Notes under the pieces: generated by a model
Database searches by the model: none
Seen by the model: only the letters and a program-made list of their open reading frames with translations
Told to the model about the DNA's origin: nothing
Program-made: the position numbers and the translations under genes
Shown: positions 27,767-35,321 of the stretch, one piece after another
Layout: each line of letters starts with the position of its first letter
How positions within the stretch are numbered: the stretch's first letter is position 1
NCBI GenBank assembly: GCA_036269135.1
Contig: DATASQ010000014.1
Coordinates: forward strand, 1 to 64,000
Length of the DNA: 64,000 nucleotides
DNA from: Palsa-343 sp036269135
GTDB taxonomy: Bacteria > Acidobacteriota > Terriglobia > Terriglobales > Acidobacteriaceae
Direction: 5' to 3'

Positions 27767-27979
27767 ATGGCCGGGCTCATTGGTGTCGGGCTGTATTTTC
27801 TGCCCTCCCTTATCGCGATGGCGCGCCGGACGCACAACGCGACGGGGATTTTTGTGCTCAATTTACTTCTGGGCTGGACAGTCATTGGATGGGTCGTCGC
27901 CCTGCTGATGGCGATCTTCTCGGCGCCCCGCTATCCCTACCCGCCGCAGTGGTACTATCCGCCGCCGCGGCAGTGGTGA
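27767..27979 (+). CDS. Superinfection immunity (Imm)-like small membrane protein
   Basis: A 70-residue protein with two hydrophobic helices: GVGLYFLPSLIAMARR and GIFVLNLLLGWTVIGWVVAL. This is the layout of the T4 Imm-like superinfection immunity family (PF14373-type), followed by a Pro/Tyr-rich tail (YPYPPQWYYPPPRQW). The family is widespread in bacteria as an inner-membrane protein, and a phage-exclusion role is not proven for chromosomal members. The ATG at 27767 has a CGGAGG site 6 bp upstream. Longer open frames in the same reading frame start further upstream but lack a binding site. Confidence 0.75.
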   Translation: MAGLIGVGLYFLPSLIAMARRTHNATGIFVLNLLLGWTVIGWVVALLMAIFSAPRYPYPPQWYYPPPRQW

Positions 27980-28049
27980 GAGGGGATGGGCTTATCCCCG
28001 CCGTTCCGCCCAAACCCCTGCTTTTTGACCAGCTTCGGACCACCAGATT

Positions 28050-28069
28050 CGCCGCAACATTTTGCGGCG
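28050..28069 (+). other. Perfect hairpin upstream of the Gly/Tyr-rich gene
   Basis: CGCCGCAA-CATT-TTGCGGCG, an 8-bp perfect stem with a 4-base loop. It lies 70 bp after the Imm-like stop codon and 100 bp before the next start, so it could be an attenuated terminator or a leader structure. No T-run follows. Confidence 0.5.
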
Positions 28070-28168
28070 TCTAATGTTTATACAGGCAGCGGTATTCCGG
28101 AGGTCAGGAGGCCGCGGCTCAGACCGCAGAAGAGAAAGACAGGCAGCGGTCTGACGGGAGGTTCGATC

Positions 28169-28825
28169 ATGCGCGTTCTGCGCTCGGTTTTCTTCGTGGC
28201 TTTGCTGGCGGCGCCTCTGGTGCTGGCTCGGCCGGCCCAGGCTCAGGTGGCGGTGGGCATCGGCATCGGCCCCGCAGTCGGGTACCCGGGCTATGGGGTC
28301 GGCGGCCCGCCGGTCTGCGATTACGGCTACTACTCCTATTACCCCTACTCCTGCGCCCCCTACGGCTACTGGGGATCGGACTGGTTCTATGACGGTGTCT
28401 TCATCGGCGCCGGACCCTGGTATCGCGGCTGGTATGGACGCCCCTGGGGCTATGGTTACGGGCGCATCGGCTACGGCTGGGGCGGCTGGGGCCGCAGTGG
28501 CTACGGATATCGCGGCGGGTACGGCTATCGGGGCGGCTATGGGAATCGCGGCTATGCCGGATTCCGGGGCGGCTATGCCGGTGGGTATCGCGGCGGCGTC
28601 GGCGCGTATCGCGGCTACGCCGGTGGAGCTCGCGGCTATGCCGGTGGAGCTCGCGGTTATGTGGGCGGCGCTCGTGGCTATGCAGGGGGTGCCCGGGGCT
28701 ATGCAGGCGGCGCTCGCGGCTATTCGGGCGGAGCCCGGAGCTTCGGTGGCGGCGGATTCCACGGTGGTGGCGGCGGCGGCTTCCATGGCGGCGGTGGGGG
28801 ACACGGCGGCGGTGGCCATCGGTAA
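28169..28825 (+). CDS. Secreted Gly/Tyr-rich repeat protein
   Basis: A 218-residue protein with a signal peptide (VFFVALLAAPLVLARPAQAQ) and a mature part dominated by Gly, Tyr, Arg and Ala. After YPGYGVGGPPVCDYGYYSYY there are YGYRGG repeats, then six RGYAGGA units, then a Gly/His-rich tail (FHGGGGGGFHGGGGGHGGGG). The composition suggests a disordered surface or matrix protein. The His-rich end might bind metal, but that is inference. A GGGAGG site lies 4-10 bp before the ATG at 28169. It ends at a strong terminator and is convergent with murG. Confidence 0.82.
   Translation: MRVLRSVFFVALLAAPLVLARPAQAQVAVGIGIGPAVGYPGYGVGGPPVCDYGYYSYYPYSCAPYGYWGSDWFYDGVFIGAGPWYRGWYGRPWGYGYGRIGYGWGGWGRSGYGYRGGYGYRGGYGNRGYAGFRGGYAGGYRGGVGAYRGYAGGARGYAGGARGYVGGARGYAGGARGYAGGARGYSGGARSFGGGGFHGGGGGGFHGGGGGHGGGGHR
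28610..28735 (+). repeat. Six 21-bp coding tandem repeats (RGYAGGA)
   Basis: Six consecutive 21-bp units inside the Gly/Tyr-rich gene each encode RGY(A/V/S)GGA. The first two units are nearly identical at the DNA level. Later ones drift mostly at third codon positions, consistent with selection on the peptide. Confidence 0.9.
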
Positions 28826-28844
28826 ACTTCGATCCTGAACAGAC

Positions 28845-28877
28845 AGAGCCCGCTCTTCGGAGCGGGCTCTTTTTTTT
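28845..28877 (+). terminator. Strong rho-independent terminator
   Basis: A perfect 10-bp stem (GAGCCCGCTC/GAGCGGGCTC) with a TTCG tetraloop, followed by eight T. It sits 20 bp after the Gly/Tyr-rich gene and shields the convergent murG end. Confidence 0.95.
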
Positions 28878-28914
28878 GCCCCCGCCGCGATGCGCGACGG
28901 GTCGGGAAACCGGA

Positions 28915-30021
28915 TTAGCGTGGATCGGCGCGGAAATCGCCGCGGGCCAGCGCCATGGCCATCAAGGCGATCTGCTGGGCGGCGTCGGGGTGGGCGAGGG
29001 AACGGGCATTTTCGGCCATTCTGCGGAGGATTTCCGGACCGCCGAGCAGATCGACGAGGGTGCCCTGGAGCTGTTCGGGCGTGAGGTCGGGCTCGAGGAG
29101 AACGCGCGCGGCTCCCGCCTGGACCATGACTTCGGCGTTGCGGCGCTGGTGATCGTCGGCGGCCTGCGGGAAGGGGACGAGCACGGCGGGCTTGCCGGCG
29201 GCGGCCAGCTCGGCGACGGTGGAGGCTCCGCTGCGGGCCAGGACCAGGTCGGCGGCGGCAAAGCGAGTCGGCATGTCGTCGAGGAAGGCGGCGACCTGCC
29301 AGCGGTCGGGGGGCGCGCCGCTGGCCTGGTACGCGGCGAGCGTCGCTTCCGCATGGCGAGCGCCGGCCTGATGGAGGATGGTCAGCCCGGGCGTCTGCGC
29401 GAGAAGAGAGCTGGCGATCTTCGGCATGATGCCGTTGAGCACGCGTGCGCCCTGGCTGCCGCCAAAGACCAGCAGATGCGGCGCGGCGCCGGCAGAGCGC
29501 GGGGCGAGATGGAAGAACTCCGCGCGGACGGGGATGCCAGTGAGGCGGGCTCCGTGAAAATAGCGGGCGGCGGGCTCGAAGTTGACGGCGGCGGCGCGGA
29601 CCCAGGCGCCGACGAGACGATTGGCGAGGCCAGGCACGGCGTTGGGTTCAAAGGCCAGGGTGGGAATGCGCAGCAGAATGGCCGCGCCCATGATGGGGCC
29701 CGACGCATAGCCGCCGACGCCGATGACCACAGCGGGCCGGAACTGGCGCAGCAGGCGCACGCACTTCCAGAGGCCGAGGGGCAGATCGATGAGGGTGCGG
29801 AGGCGGGTAGCGAGCGAGACGCGATTGAGCTGGCCCACGTGAATCAGGTCCAGAGGGTAGCCGGCCTGGGGGACGAGGCGCGATTCGAGGCCGCGGGCGG
29901 TGCCGACGAAGAGAATTTCCGCTCCGGTGCGGGCCTTCAGCTCATCGGCAATGGCCAGGGCGGGAATGATGTGGCCGCCGGTGCCGCCGCCGGCGATGAG
30001 GATACGGAGATGGGAGGACAT
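28915..30021 (-). CDS. murG: UDP-GlcNAc:lipid I N-acetylglucosaminyltransferase
   Basis: Adds GlcNAc to lipid I to form lipid II on the inner face of the membrane. The 368-residue GT-B protein has IAGGGTGGHIIPALAIADEL at its N-terminus, the VVIGVGGYASGPIMGAA loop, FGGSQGARVLN, and the UDP-GlcNAc site VLARSGASTVAELAAAGKPA. It is the last gene of the dcw run here. A toxin-antitoxin pair on the other strand separates it from the upstream methyltransferase and ftsW, so murG probably has its own promoter in 30022-30110. murC does not follow, which is unusual for this cluster. Confidence 0.97.
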   Translation of the reverse strand: MSSHLRILIAGGGTGGHIIPALAIADELKARTGAEILFVGTARGLESRLVPQAGYPLDLIHVGQLNRVSLATRLRTLIDLPLGLWKCVRLLRQFRPAVVIGVGGYASGPIMGAAILLRIPTLAFEPNAVPGLANRLVGAWVRAAAVNFEPAARYFHGARLTGIPVRAEFFHLAPRSAGAAPHLLVFGGSQGARVLNGIMPKIASSLLAQTPGLTILHQAGARHAEATLAAYQASGAPPDRWQVAAFLDDMPTRFAAADLVLARSGASTVAELAAAGKPAVLVPFPQAADDHQRRNAEVMVQAGAARVLLEPDLTPEQLQGTLVDLLGGPEILRRMAENARSLAHPDAAQQIALMAMALARGDFRADPR

Positions 30022-30078
30022 CGCACCGCCAGTCTATGGCCGGCGGAGGACGTGAAGACCATCGACAACCGAGAGCTG

Positions 30079-30099
30079 GTTAGCTAAGATGAAGTTAGC
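30079..30099 (+). promoter_or_regulatory. Candidate operator of the toxin-antitoxin pair
   Basis: The palindrome TTAGCTAA (30080-30087) overlaps the first of two GTTAGC direct repeats (30079-30084, 30094-30099) spaced 15 bp apart, just upstream of the antitoxin Shine-Dalgarno AGGGGGAAGG. Phd/YefM antitoxins usually bind such sites to autoregulate. The gap is shared with the murG start. Confidence 0.4.
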
Positions 30100-30110
30100 C
30101 AGGGGGAAGG

Positions 30111-30341
30111 ATGCCGATCACCACGATCCATGAAGCAAAAACGCATCTGTCTCGGCTCATCGAGCGCGCCGAGCGGGGCGAGGAAATTCTGATCGCCCGC
30201 GGCAAACAGCCGGTGGTCCGCCTGACTCCATTGAAGAAGCCCGGTCAAAAACGACAGCTGGGCCTCTTTAAGGGAGAATTTCAGGTAGCCGCGGCATTCT
30301 TCGAACCGCTTCCGGCCGAAGAAATGGACGCGTGGGACTAA
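30111..30341 (+). CDS. Phd/YefM-type antitoxin
   Basis: A 76-residue antitoxin. The N-terminal Phd/YefM DNA-binding fold is visible in ITTIHEAKTHLSRLIERAER, followed by GEEILIARGKQPVVRLTPL. The C-terminal part (LGLFKGEFQVAAAFFEPLPA, EEMDAWD) is the flexible toxin-binding tail typical of partners of PIN toxins. A strong Shine-Dalgarno precedes the ATG. The toxin start lies 2 bp after this stop codon. It stands antisense to the surrounding dcw genes. Confidence 0.93.
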   Translation: MPITTIHEAKTHLSRLIERAERGEEILIARGKQPVVRLTPLKKPGQKRQLGLFKGEFQVAAAFFEPLPAEEMDAWD

Positions 30342-30343
30342 CC

Positions 30344-30742
30344 ATGCGTGTCCTCCTGGATACGCATGCCCTCCTGTGGGCGGCGCTTTCGCCAGGGAAG
30401 CTGCCGGTCAAAACCCGGGCGCTGCTCGAATCATTCAATACCGAGGTCCTGGTGAGCGCGGCGTCTGCGTGGGAGATTGCAACGAAGGTGCGGATCGGCA
30501 AGCTGCCGGGGGCGGCCGGCTTTTCCGCTGAAATCAGCGCGCGCATCGAGCAACTTGGCTTTCATCCACTGGCCGTTACGCTTGAACACGCCTCGCGTGC
30601 CGGGCTGTTGGCAATCCCTCATCGGGATCCGTTCGACCGCATGCTCATCGCCCAGGCGCAGGCGGAAAATCTGCCGCTGGTCAGCAATGAGCGCCTGTTT
30701 GATTCGTTCGGCATTCGCCGGATCTGGGTAGGTCCGTCCTGA
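30344..30742 (+). CDS. PIN-domain toxin (VapC family ribonuclease)
   Basis: A probable Mg-dependent endoribonuclease toxin of 132 residues. PIN acidic residues are visible: D6 in LLDTHALLW, E44 in SAWEIATK, and D95 and D98 in HRDPFDRMLIAQA, with a conserved LVSNERLFDSFG near the C-terminus. The ATG at 30344 is chosen, 2 bp after the antitoxin stop. A start 12 bp earlier would overlap the antitoxin. The cellular RNA target is unknown. It ends 28 bp from the convergent methyltransferase stop. Confidence 0.93.
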   Translation: MRVLLDTHALLWAALSPGKLPVKTRALLESFNTEVLVSAASAWEIATKVRIGKLPGAAGFSAEISARIEQLGFHPLAVTLEHASRAGLLAIPHRDPFDRMLIAQAQAENLPLVSNERLFDSFGIRRIWVGPS

Positions 30743-30770
30743 GCGTTCCCGCCGGCCAGAGAATACGCCC

Positions 30771-31547
30771 TCAGCCGGCATCGGGCACCTGAGCGGCGAG
30801 GATCGCCACCGGGACCGAGAAGAACAGGGCATCGGCTTCGCGGCGCGGCTCGACGTCCATCCGATCGTCCTGCAGCGCGTCCTCGAACATGGCGCGCATG
30901 CGGTCTTTGTCCCGGTCGCCGCCGGGCGGATACGAACGGGCGAGGAACGATTCGAGATCGAGGGCCAGGCGGGTGCGCTCGACGCGCGGCTCCGGCAGAC
31001 CCGCGGCGGTGAAAAGCGCGCGGAGTTCCTCCACGGGCAGGGCGCGGGTATGGGAGGGATCGCGCAGACCCTCCATGGCATTAAAAGCATCGGCTTTCGC
31101 GGCGGCCGGTGCGCTGTCGGCGACGACAACGCGCGCGCCGGGCCGGGCCACGCGGCGCATCTCGCGCAGAACGCGCAGCGGCTCAGGAAAATGATGGAAA
31201 GCGAAGCGGCAGGTGACGACGGTGAAGGTTGCGGCCACGTACGGCATGGCGGTCACGTCACCGAGATCCCACTGGAGGTTGGTCAGCCCTGCCTCGGCCT
31301 GCGTGCGGCGCGCCTGGTCGAGCATCGCCGGCGTCAGGTCAATGCCGGTCGCGTGCTTTGCGTGCCGGGCGAGAGCGCAGGCCAGAACGCCGGGGCCGCT
31401 GGCCACATCCAATGCCCTGTCCGCCGGGCCAACCTCGGCCATGCGCAGGATGCGCTCGACAATCTCCTCGTTGCGGGCGGCCGGCGAATGCGCGAACTGC
31501 GCTGCCTGGCGCGTGAACTGATCGACAACCTCGTCGCGGTTTTCCAT
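30771..31547 (-). CDS. Class I SAM-dependent methyltransferase
   Basis: A 258-residue methyltransferase of the UbiE/Methyltransf_11 kind. The SAM site is ALDVASGPGVLACALARHAK, followed by GIDLTPAMLDQARR, QWDLGDVTAMPY, and FHHFPEPLRVLREMRRVARP. The substrate is not apparent, with quinone, lipid or small-molecule methylation all possible. The ATG at 31547 lies 31 bp after the ftsW stop. The longer upstream frame overlaps ftsW and is not used. Its place between ftsW and murG is not part of the standard dcw order. Confidence 0.88.
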   Translation of the reverse strand: MENRDEVVDQFTRQAAQFAHSPAARNEEIVERILRMAEVGPADRALDVASGPGVLACALARHAKHATGIDLTPAMLDQARRTQAEAGLTNLQWDLGDVTAMPYVAATFTVVTCRFAFHHFPEPLRVLREMRRVARPGARVVVADSAPAAAKADAFNAMEGLRDPSHTRALPVEELRALFTAAGLPEPRVERTRLALDLESFLARSYPPGGDRDKDRMRAMFEDALQDDRMDVEPRREADALFFSVPVAILAAQVPDAG

Positions 31548-31578
31548 TCTTTGCTCAGAATGCCGGATCGGCGGGGCG

Positions 31579-32670
31579 TCAGTCCACTTCCCGGGTGATA
31601 TTGAGCAGCACGCCGACGAGCACGAGCATGATGAAGAGCGAGGTTCCACCGTAGGAGACGAACGGCAGCGTAATGCCTTTGGTGGGCACCAGCGCCAGCA
31701 CCACGCTGATGTTGAAGAAGGCCTGGATGAGGATGGTCGCCGTAATCCCGAACGCGAGGAAGCGCGCGAAGGGATCTTTGGACAGGATGGCCGCGCGCAT
31801 GCCGCGAAACCCGATAAAGACGAAGAGGCCGACCACGATGAGGGAGCCAATGAGGCCGAGTTCCTGGGCGATGTTGGCAAAGATGTAATCGGTGTGCGGC
31901 TCGGGAAGATAGAAGAGCTTGGCGGCGCCATCCATATAGCCCACGCCTTTGAAACCGCCGGAGCCGACGGCGATGAGCGACTGCAGGATGTGGTAGCCCT
32001 TGCCCAGCGGGTCGGACTCCGGGTTGAGAAACGCCAGCAGGCGATCGCGCCGCCAGGCCACGCGAAAGAGCATGAAGTAGAGCACCGGTGTCGCGGCCAG
32101 CGCGGCATAGGCGAGGTATTTGAAGTTCATCCCGGCCAGCCAGAGCATGAGCGCGGTCACGCCCGCGCAGACGAGCGCGGTCCCCAGATCCGGCTCTTTC
32201 AGGATGAGCGCAATAAAAATCAGGCTGGGCAGCGCGGCGGGGATGAGGGTGTTGCGCACGTCGTCCATGGCATGCATGCGGTTCTGCAGAAACCATGCGA
32301 GGAAGAGCACCATGGCCGGTTTGGCGATCTCCGAGGGCTGGAAGGAGAGCATGCCGAGGCGGATCCAGCGATGGGTGTTGTGCGAGTCGTGCATGAGAAA
32401 CGCACTCAGCAGCAGGATCACCGTGAGCCCGACAACGGGAAAGACGATGCTGGGCCGGTTGTATTTGCGGTAGTCCACGCGCATCAGCAGCGTCATGGTG
32501 GCCAGACCGAAGGCCGCAAAGAGCGCCTGGCGGATAAGAAAGGTGTAGGGCGAGCCGTAGCGCTCCCGGGCCATGACGGCCGAGGCGCTGAAAACCATGG
32601 CCAGGCCGATGACCACCAGGAACAGGGTGGCGCAGTACAGACCTTTATCGACACCGACGCGTTTCGCCAT
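31579..32670 (-). CDS. ftsW: Septal peptidoglycan glycosyltransferase FtsW (SEDS family)
   Basis: Polymerises lipid II at the division septum together with FtsI. The 363-residue protein has about ten membrane segments and SEDS signatures: RQALFAAFGLATMTLLMRVD, WIRLGMLSFQPSEIAKPAMV, LKEPDLGTALVCAGVTALML, and GVGYMDGAAKLFYLPEPHTD with DYIFANIAQELGLIGS. It ends with LPFVSYGGTSLFIMLVLVGV. It follows murD by 12 bp in the dcw operon. Confidence 0.96.
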   Translation of the reverse strand: MAKRVGVDKGLYCATLFLVVIGLAMVFSASAVMARERYGSPYTFLIRQALFAAFGLATMTLLMRVDYRKYNRPSIVFPVVGLTVILLLSAFLMHDSHNTHRWIRLGMLSFQPSEIAKPAMVLFLAWFLQNRMHAMDDVRNTLIPAALPSLIFIALILKEPDLGTALVCAGVTALMLWLAGMNFKYLAYAALAATPVLYFMLFRVAWRRDRLLAFLNPESDPLGKGYHILQSLIAVGSGGFKGVGYMDGAAKLFYLPEPHTDYIFANIAQELGLIGSLIVVGLFVFIGFRGMRAAILSKDPFARFLAFGITATILIQAFFNISVVLALVPTKGITLPFVSYGGTSLFIMLVLVGVLLNITREVD

Positions 32671-32682
32671 AGATCTCGCTTC

Positions 32683-34062
32683 TCAGGAACGGCTGAGGGC
32701 GGCCATACCGCGCCGCGCCAGCACCGTTTCCTTAAACACGCGCCCCCGATGCTCGTAGTTCTCAAACTGGTCGAAGCTGGAACAGGCCGGCGCCAGCAGA
32801 ACAATCTCTCCGGGCTCGGCCGCGCTCCCGGCCTGCTTCAACGCTTCCTCCAGCGTGCCTGCGCTCACAATGGGCACCGCGCCTTCGATATGCGTGTGAA
32901 TCTTTTCCGCGGCGGCGCCGATGGTGTACACCACCTTCACCCGCTCCTGCAGCAGCGGACGCATCTGGCGGTAGTCGGAATTCTTGTCCTTGCCGCCGAG
33001 GATGAGGTGAATGCCGCCGGGGAAGGCCGCGATGGCTTTCATCGTCGCGTCCACGTTGGTGGCCTTGGAGTCGTTGTAGTAATCGACGGCGTTGAGGGTG
33101 GCCACAAATTCCAGGCGATGCTCAACGGCCTTGAAGGCCATGATTGCCTGGCGAATAATCGCGGCATCGACACCCACCAGGCGCGCGGCGCATACCGCGG
33201 CGAGGACATTTTCGACGTTGTGCGCGCCTTTGAGAGGGATTTCCTCGACCTTGAGGATCGGCTCCGATGCCGCCTGCTCCGAGGCGCGGAAGGTGATGAC
33301 GCCCTCGTGCACGAAGGCTCCCTGGCGCACGATGCGCTTGCGGCTGAACCAGAAGACCTGCGAGGGCGCGCGGGCCGCCGCTCCAGCCGTGACGTCGTCG
33401 TCGGCATTCAGGACCAGGGCGTCCTCGGCGGTCTGGCGGGCGAAGATACGCTCCTTGGCAGCGGCGTAATTTTCAAAGGTGCCATGGCGGTCGAGGTGGT
33501 CCGGCGTGATGTTGAGGATGACCGCAATCCGCGGGTGAAAGATGTCGGTGGTTTCCAGCTGGAAGCTGGACACTTCCAGAACCGACCATCCGTTTTCCTG
33601 CGACTGATCGACCAGCGCAATGACCGGGACGCCGATGTTGCCGCCGACCTGCGTGGGCAGCTTCGCGGCCTCAAGAATCTCGCCGCACAGGCTGGTGGTG
33701 GTGGTTTTGCCGTTCGAGCCGGTGATGGCCAGGACGTTGCCGCGGAGATAATGCGCGGCCAGTTCCAGCTCGCCGATAATGGGCAGGCCGAACTTGCGCA
33801 CCTGCACCAGCTCCGGCGTATCCACGGGCACGCCTGGGCTGACGACAATCAGGTCCTGGCGCCGGAAAGTCAGCAGGCCGTGGCCGCCCGCCTCGACGGC
33901 GATGCCTTCGTCAACCAGTGCGGGGATTTCTTTCGCCAGCGCCTCGGCGCTGCGCACGTCGGAAACCGTCACCTGCGCGCCCCGATGCCGCAAAAACAGG
34001 GCCGCGGCGAGTCCGGACTTACCCAGACCAACGACCAGAACCTTTTTACCTTTAATGTCCAT
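32683..34062 (-). CDS. murD: UDP-N-acetylmuramoyl-L-alanine--D-glutamate ligase
   Basis: Adds D-Glu to UDP-MurNAc-L-Ala in the cytoplasm. The Mur ligase features are present: VLVVGLGKSGLAAALFL at the N-terminus, the ATP P-loop AITGSNGKTTTTSL, the central NITPDHLDRHGTFENYAAAK, and YYNDSKATNVDATMKAI plus ILGGKDKNSDY. The ATG at 34062 starts the canonical protein of 459 residues. The longer upstream frame is not supported. It lies 49 bp after mraY. Confidence 0.96.
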   Translation of the reverse strand: MDIKGKKVLVVGLGKSGLAAALFLRHRGAQVTVSDVRSAEALAKEIPALVDEGIAVEAGGHGLLTFRRQDLIVVSPGVPVDTPELVQVRKFGLPIIGELELAAHYLRGNVLAITGSNGKTTTTSLCGEILEAAKLPTQVGGNIGVPVIALVDQSQENGWSVLEVSSFQLETTDIFHPRIAVILNITPDHLDRHGTFENYAAAKERIFARQTAEDALVLNADDDVTAGAAARAPSQVFWFSRKRIVRQGAFVHEGVITFRASEQAASEPILKVEEIPLKGAHNVENVLAAVCAARLVGVDAAIIRQAIMAFKAVEHRLEFVATLNAVDYYNDSKATNVDATMKAIAAFPGGIHLILGGKDKNSDYRQMRPLLQERVKVVYTIGAAAEKIHTHIEGAVPIVSAGTLEEALKQAGSAAEPGEIVLLAPACSSFDQFENYEHRGRVFKETVLARRGMAALSRS

Positions 34063-34111
34063 GGAAACTCGCGCGCCGGGCTGGTTTATTCTCCCACGCC
34101 GGCTCTCCTCT

Positions 34112-35248
34112 TTATCGCAGCTTGAGGGTTGTGAGTGCAAAGAGTGCAAACACCAGCGCGCCAATCCAGAAGCGGGCGATCACTTTGGACTCCGACCAGC
34201 CCAGCAGTTCGAAGTGGTGATGCAGGGGCGCCATTTTAAAGATGCGCTTGCCGTGGCGCAGCTTGTAACTGCCCACCTGCAGGATGACCGACAGCGCCTC
34301 AAGGACAAAGATGCCGCCGATGAAGGGCAGCAGCAGCTCCTGCTTGATGATGACGGCGACGGTGGCAATGGCCCCGCCCAGAGCCAGCGAGCCCACATCG
34401 CCCATGAAGATTTCCGCGGGATGAGCGTTATACCAGAGGAAGCCGATGCTGGCGCCGGTCATGGCCCCGCAAAAGACGGTCACCTCGCTGACCAGGGGCA
34501 TGCGCTGCAGCTCCAGGTAATCGGCGAAGATGACATGGCCGCTGACGTAGGTGAGGACGGTGAGCGCGCCGGCGGCGATGATGGTGCAGCCGATGGCCAG
34601 TCCGTCGAGCCCATCGGTCAGGTTGACGGCGTTGCTGGTGCCCACCAGCAGCAGCATCACAAATCCGATAAAGGGCAGGAAGGCCAGCACGCCGAGGTGC
34701 GGCATGTGGAGCAGCGCCGGTATGGAAAGCCGCGGCCGGATGTATTTGATGAAGGGCACCATGAGCCGCGTGGAGTAGCTGCCGCGCAGCTCCATGAGCA
34801 CCAGGACGACGGCAATGACGCCGGCCGCGAGGAACTGGTAGAGCAGCTTGGCCCGGGCGGTCAGTCCCAGGTTGCGGCGATGGATCACCTTGATATAGTC
34901 GTCGGCAAATCCAACGGCGCCGAAAGCCGCTGTGCCAAACATGGCCAGCCACACGAAAGGATTCGACAGGTCGGCCCAGAGCAGCGTCGGCAGCAGAATC
35001 GCGATGCAGATGAGCACGCCGCCCATGGTGGGCGTGCCGGCCTTTTTCTGATGCGCTTTGGGGCCCTCTTCGCGAATGTACTGGCCGATCTGAAACTCGC
35101 GCAGCCTTTCGATAACCCAGGGCCCGATGATCAGCGTAATCAGCAGCGCCGTGAGCGAGGCAAAGGCGGTGCGAAACGTCAGATACCGGAAGATGCGGAA
35201 GGGTCTGAAGTACGGAAAGAGCTTCTGATACAGCAGCCAGTAAAGCAA
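34112..35248 (-). CDS. mraY: Phospho-N-acetylmuramoyl-pentapeptide-transferase
   Basis: Transfers phospho-MurNAc-pentapeptide to undecaprenyl phosphate, making lipid I. The 378-residue polytopic protein has the family signatures: HQKKAGTPTMGGVLI, FADDYIKVIHRRNLGL, the catalytic NAVNLTDGLDGLAIG, MGDVGSLALGGAIATVAV, and the C-terminal HHHFELLGWSESKVIARFW. It lies 73 bp downstream of murF. Confidence 0.97.
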   Translation of the reverse strand: MLYWLLYQKLFPYFRPFRIFRYLTFRTAFASLTALLITLIIGPWVIERLREFQIGQYIREEGPKAHQKKAGTPTMGGVLICIAILLPTLLWADLSNPFVWLAMFGTAAFGAVGFADDYIKVIHRRNLGLTARAKLLYQFLAAGVIAVVLVLMELRGSYSTRLMVPFIKYIRPRLSIPALLHMPHLGVLAFLPFIGFVMLLLVGTSNAVNLTDGLDGLAIGCTIIAAGALTVLTYVSGHVIFADYLELQRMPLVSEVTVFCGAMTGASIGFLWYNAHPAEIFMGDVGSLALGGAIATVAVIIKQELLLPFIGGIFVLEALSVILQVGSYKLRHGKRIFKMAPLHHHFELLGWSESKVIARFWIGALVFALFALTTLKLR

Positions 35249-35321
35249 ACTTCCTCCGGAGGGCGGGTGGTTTCCCGCTTATCTTAACGCGGCGGGACGG
35301 GCAGGGCCGCTCTTTTTCCGG

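Noticed and set aside
27992..28819. A 275-codon minus-strand open frame opposite the Gly/Tyr-rich gene
   Set aside because: An Ala/Ile-rich antisense shadow of a tandem-repeat gene.
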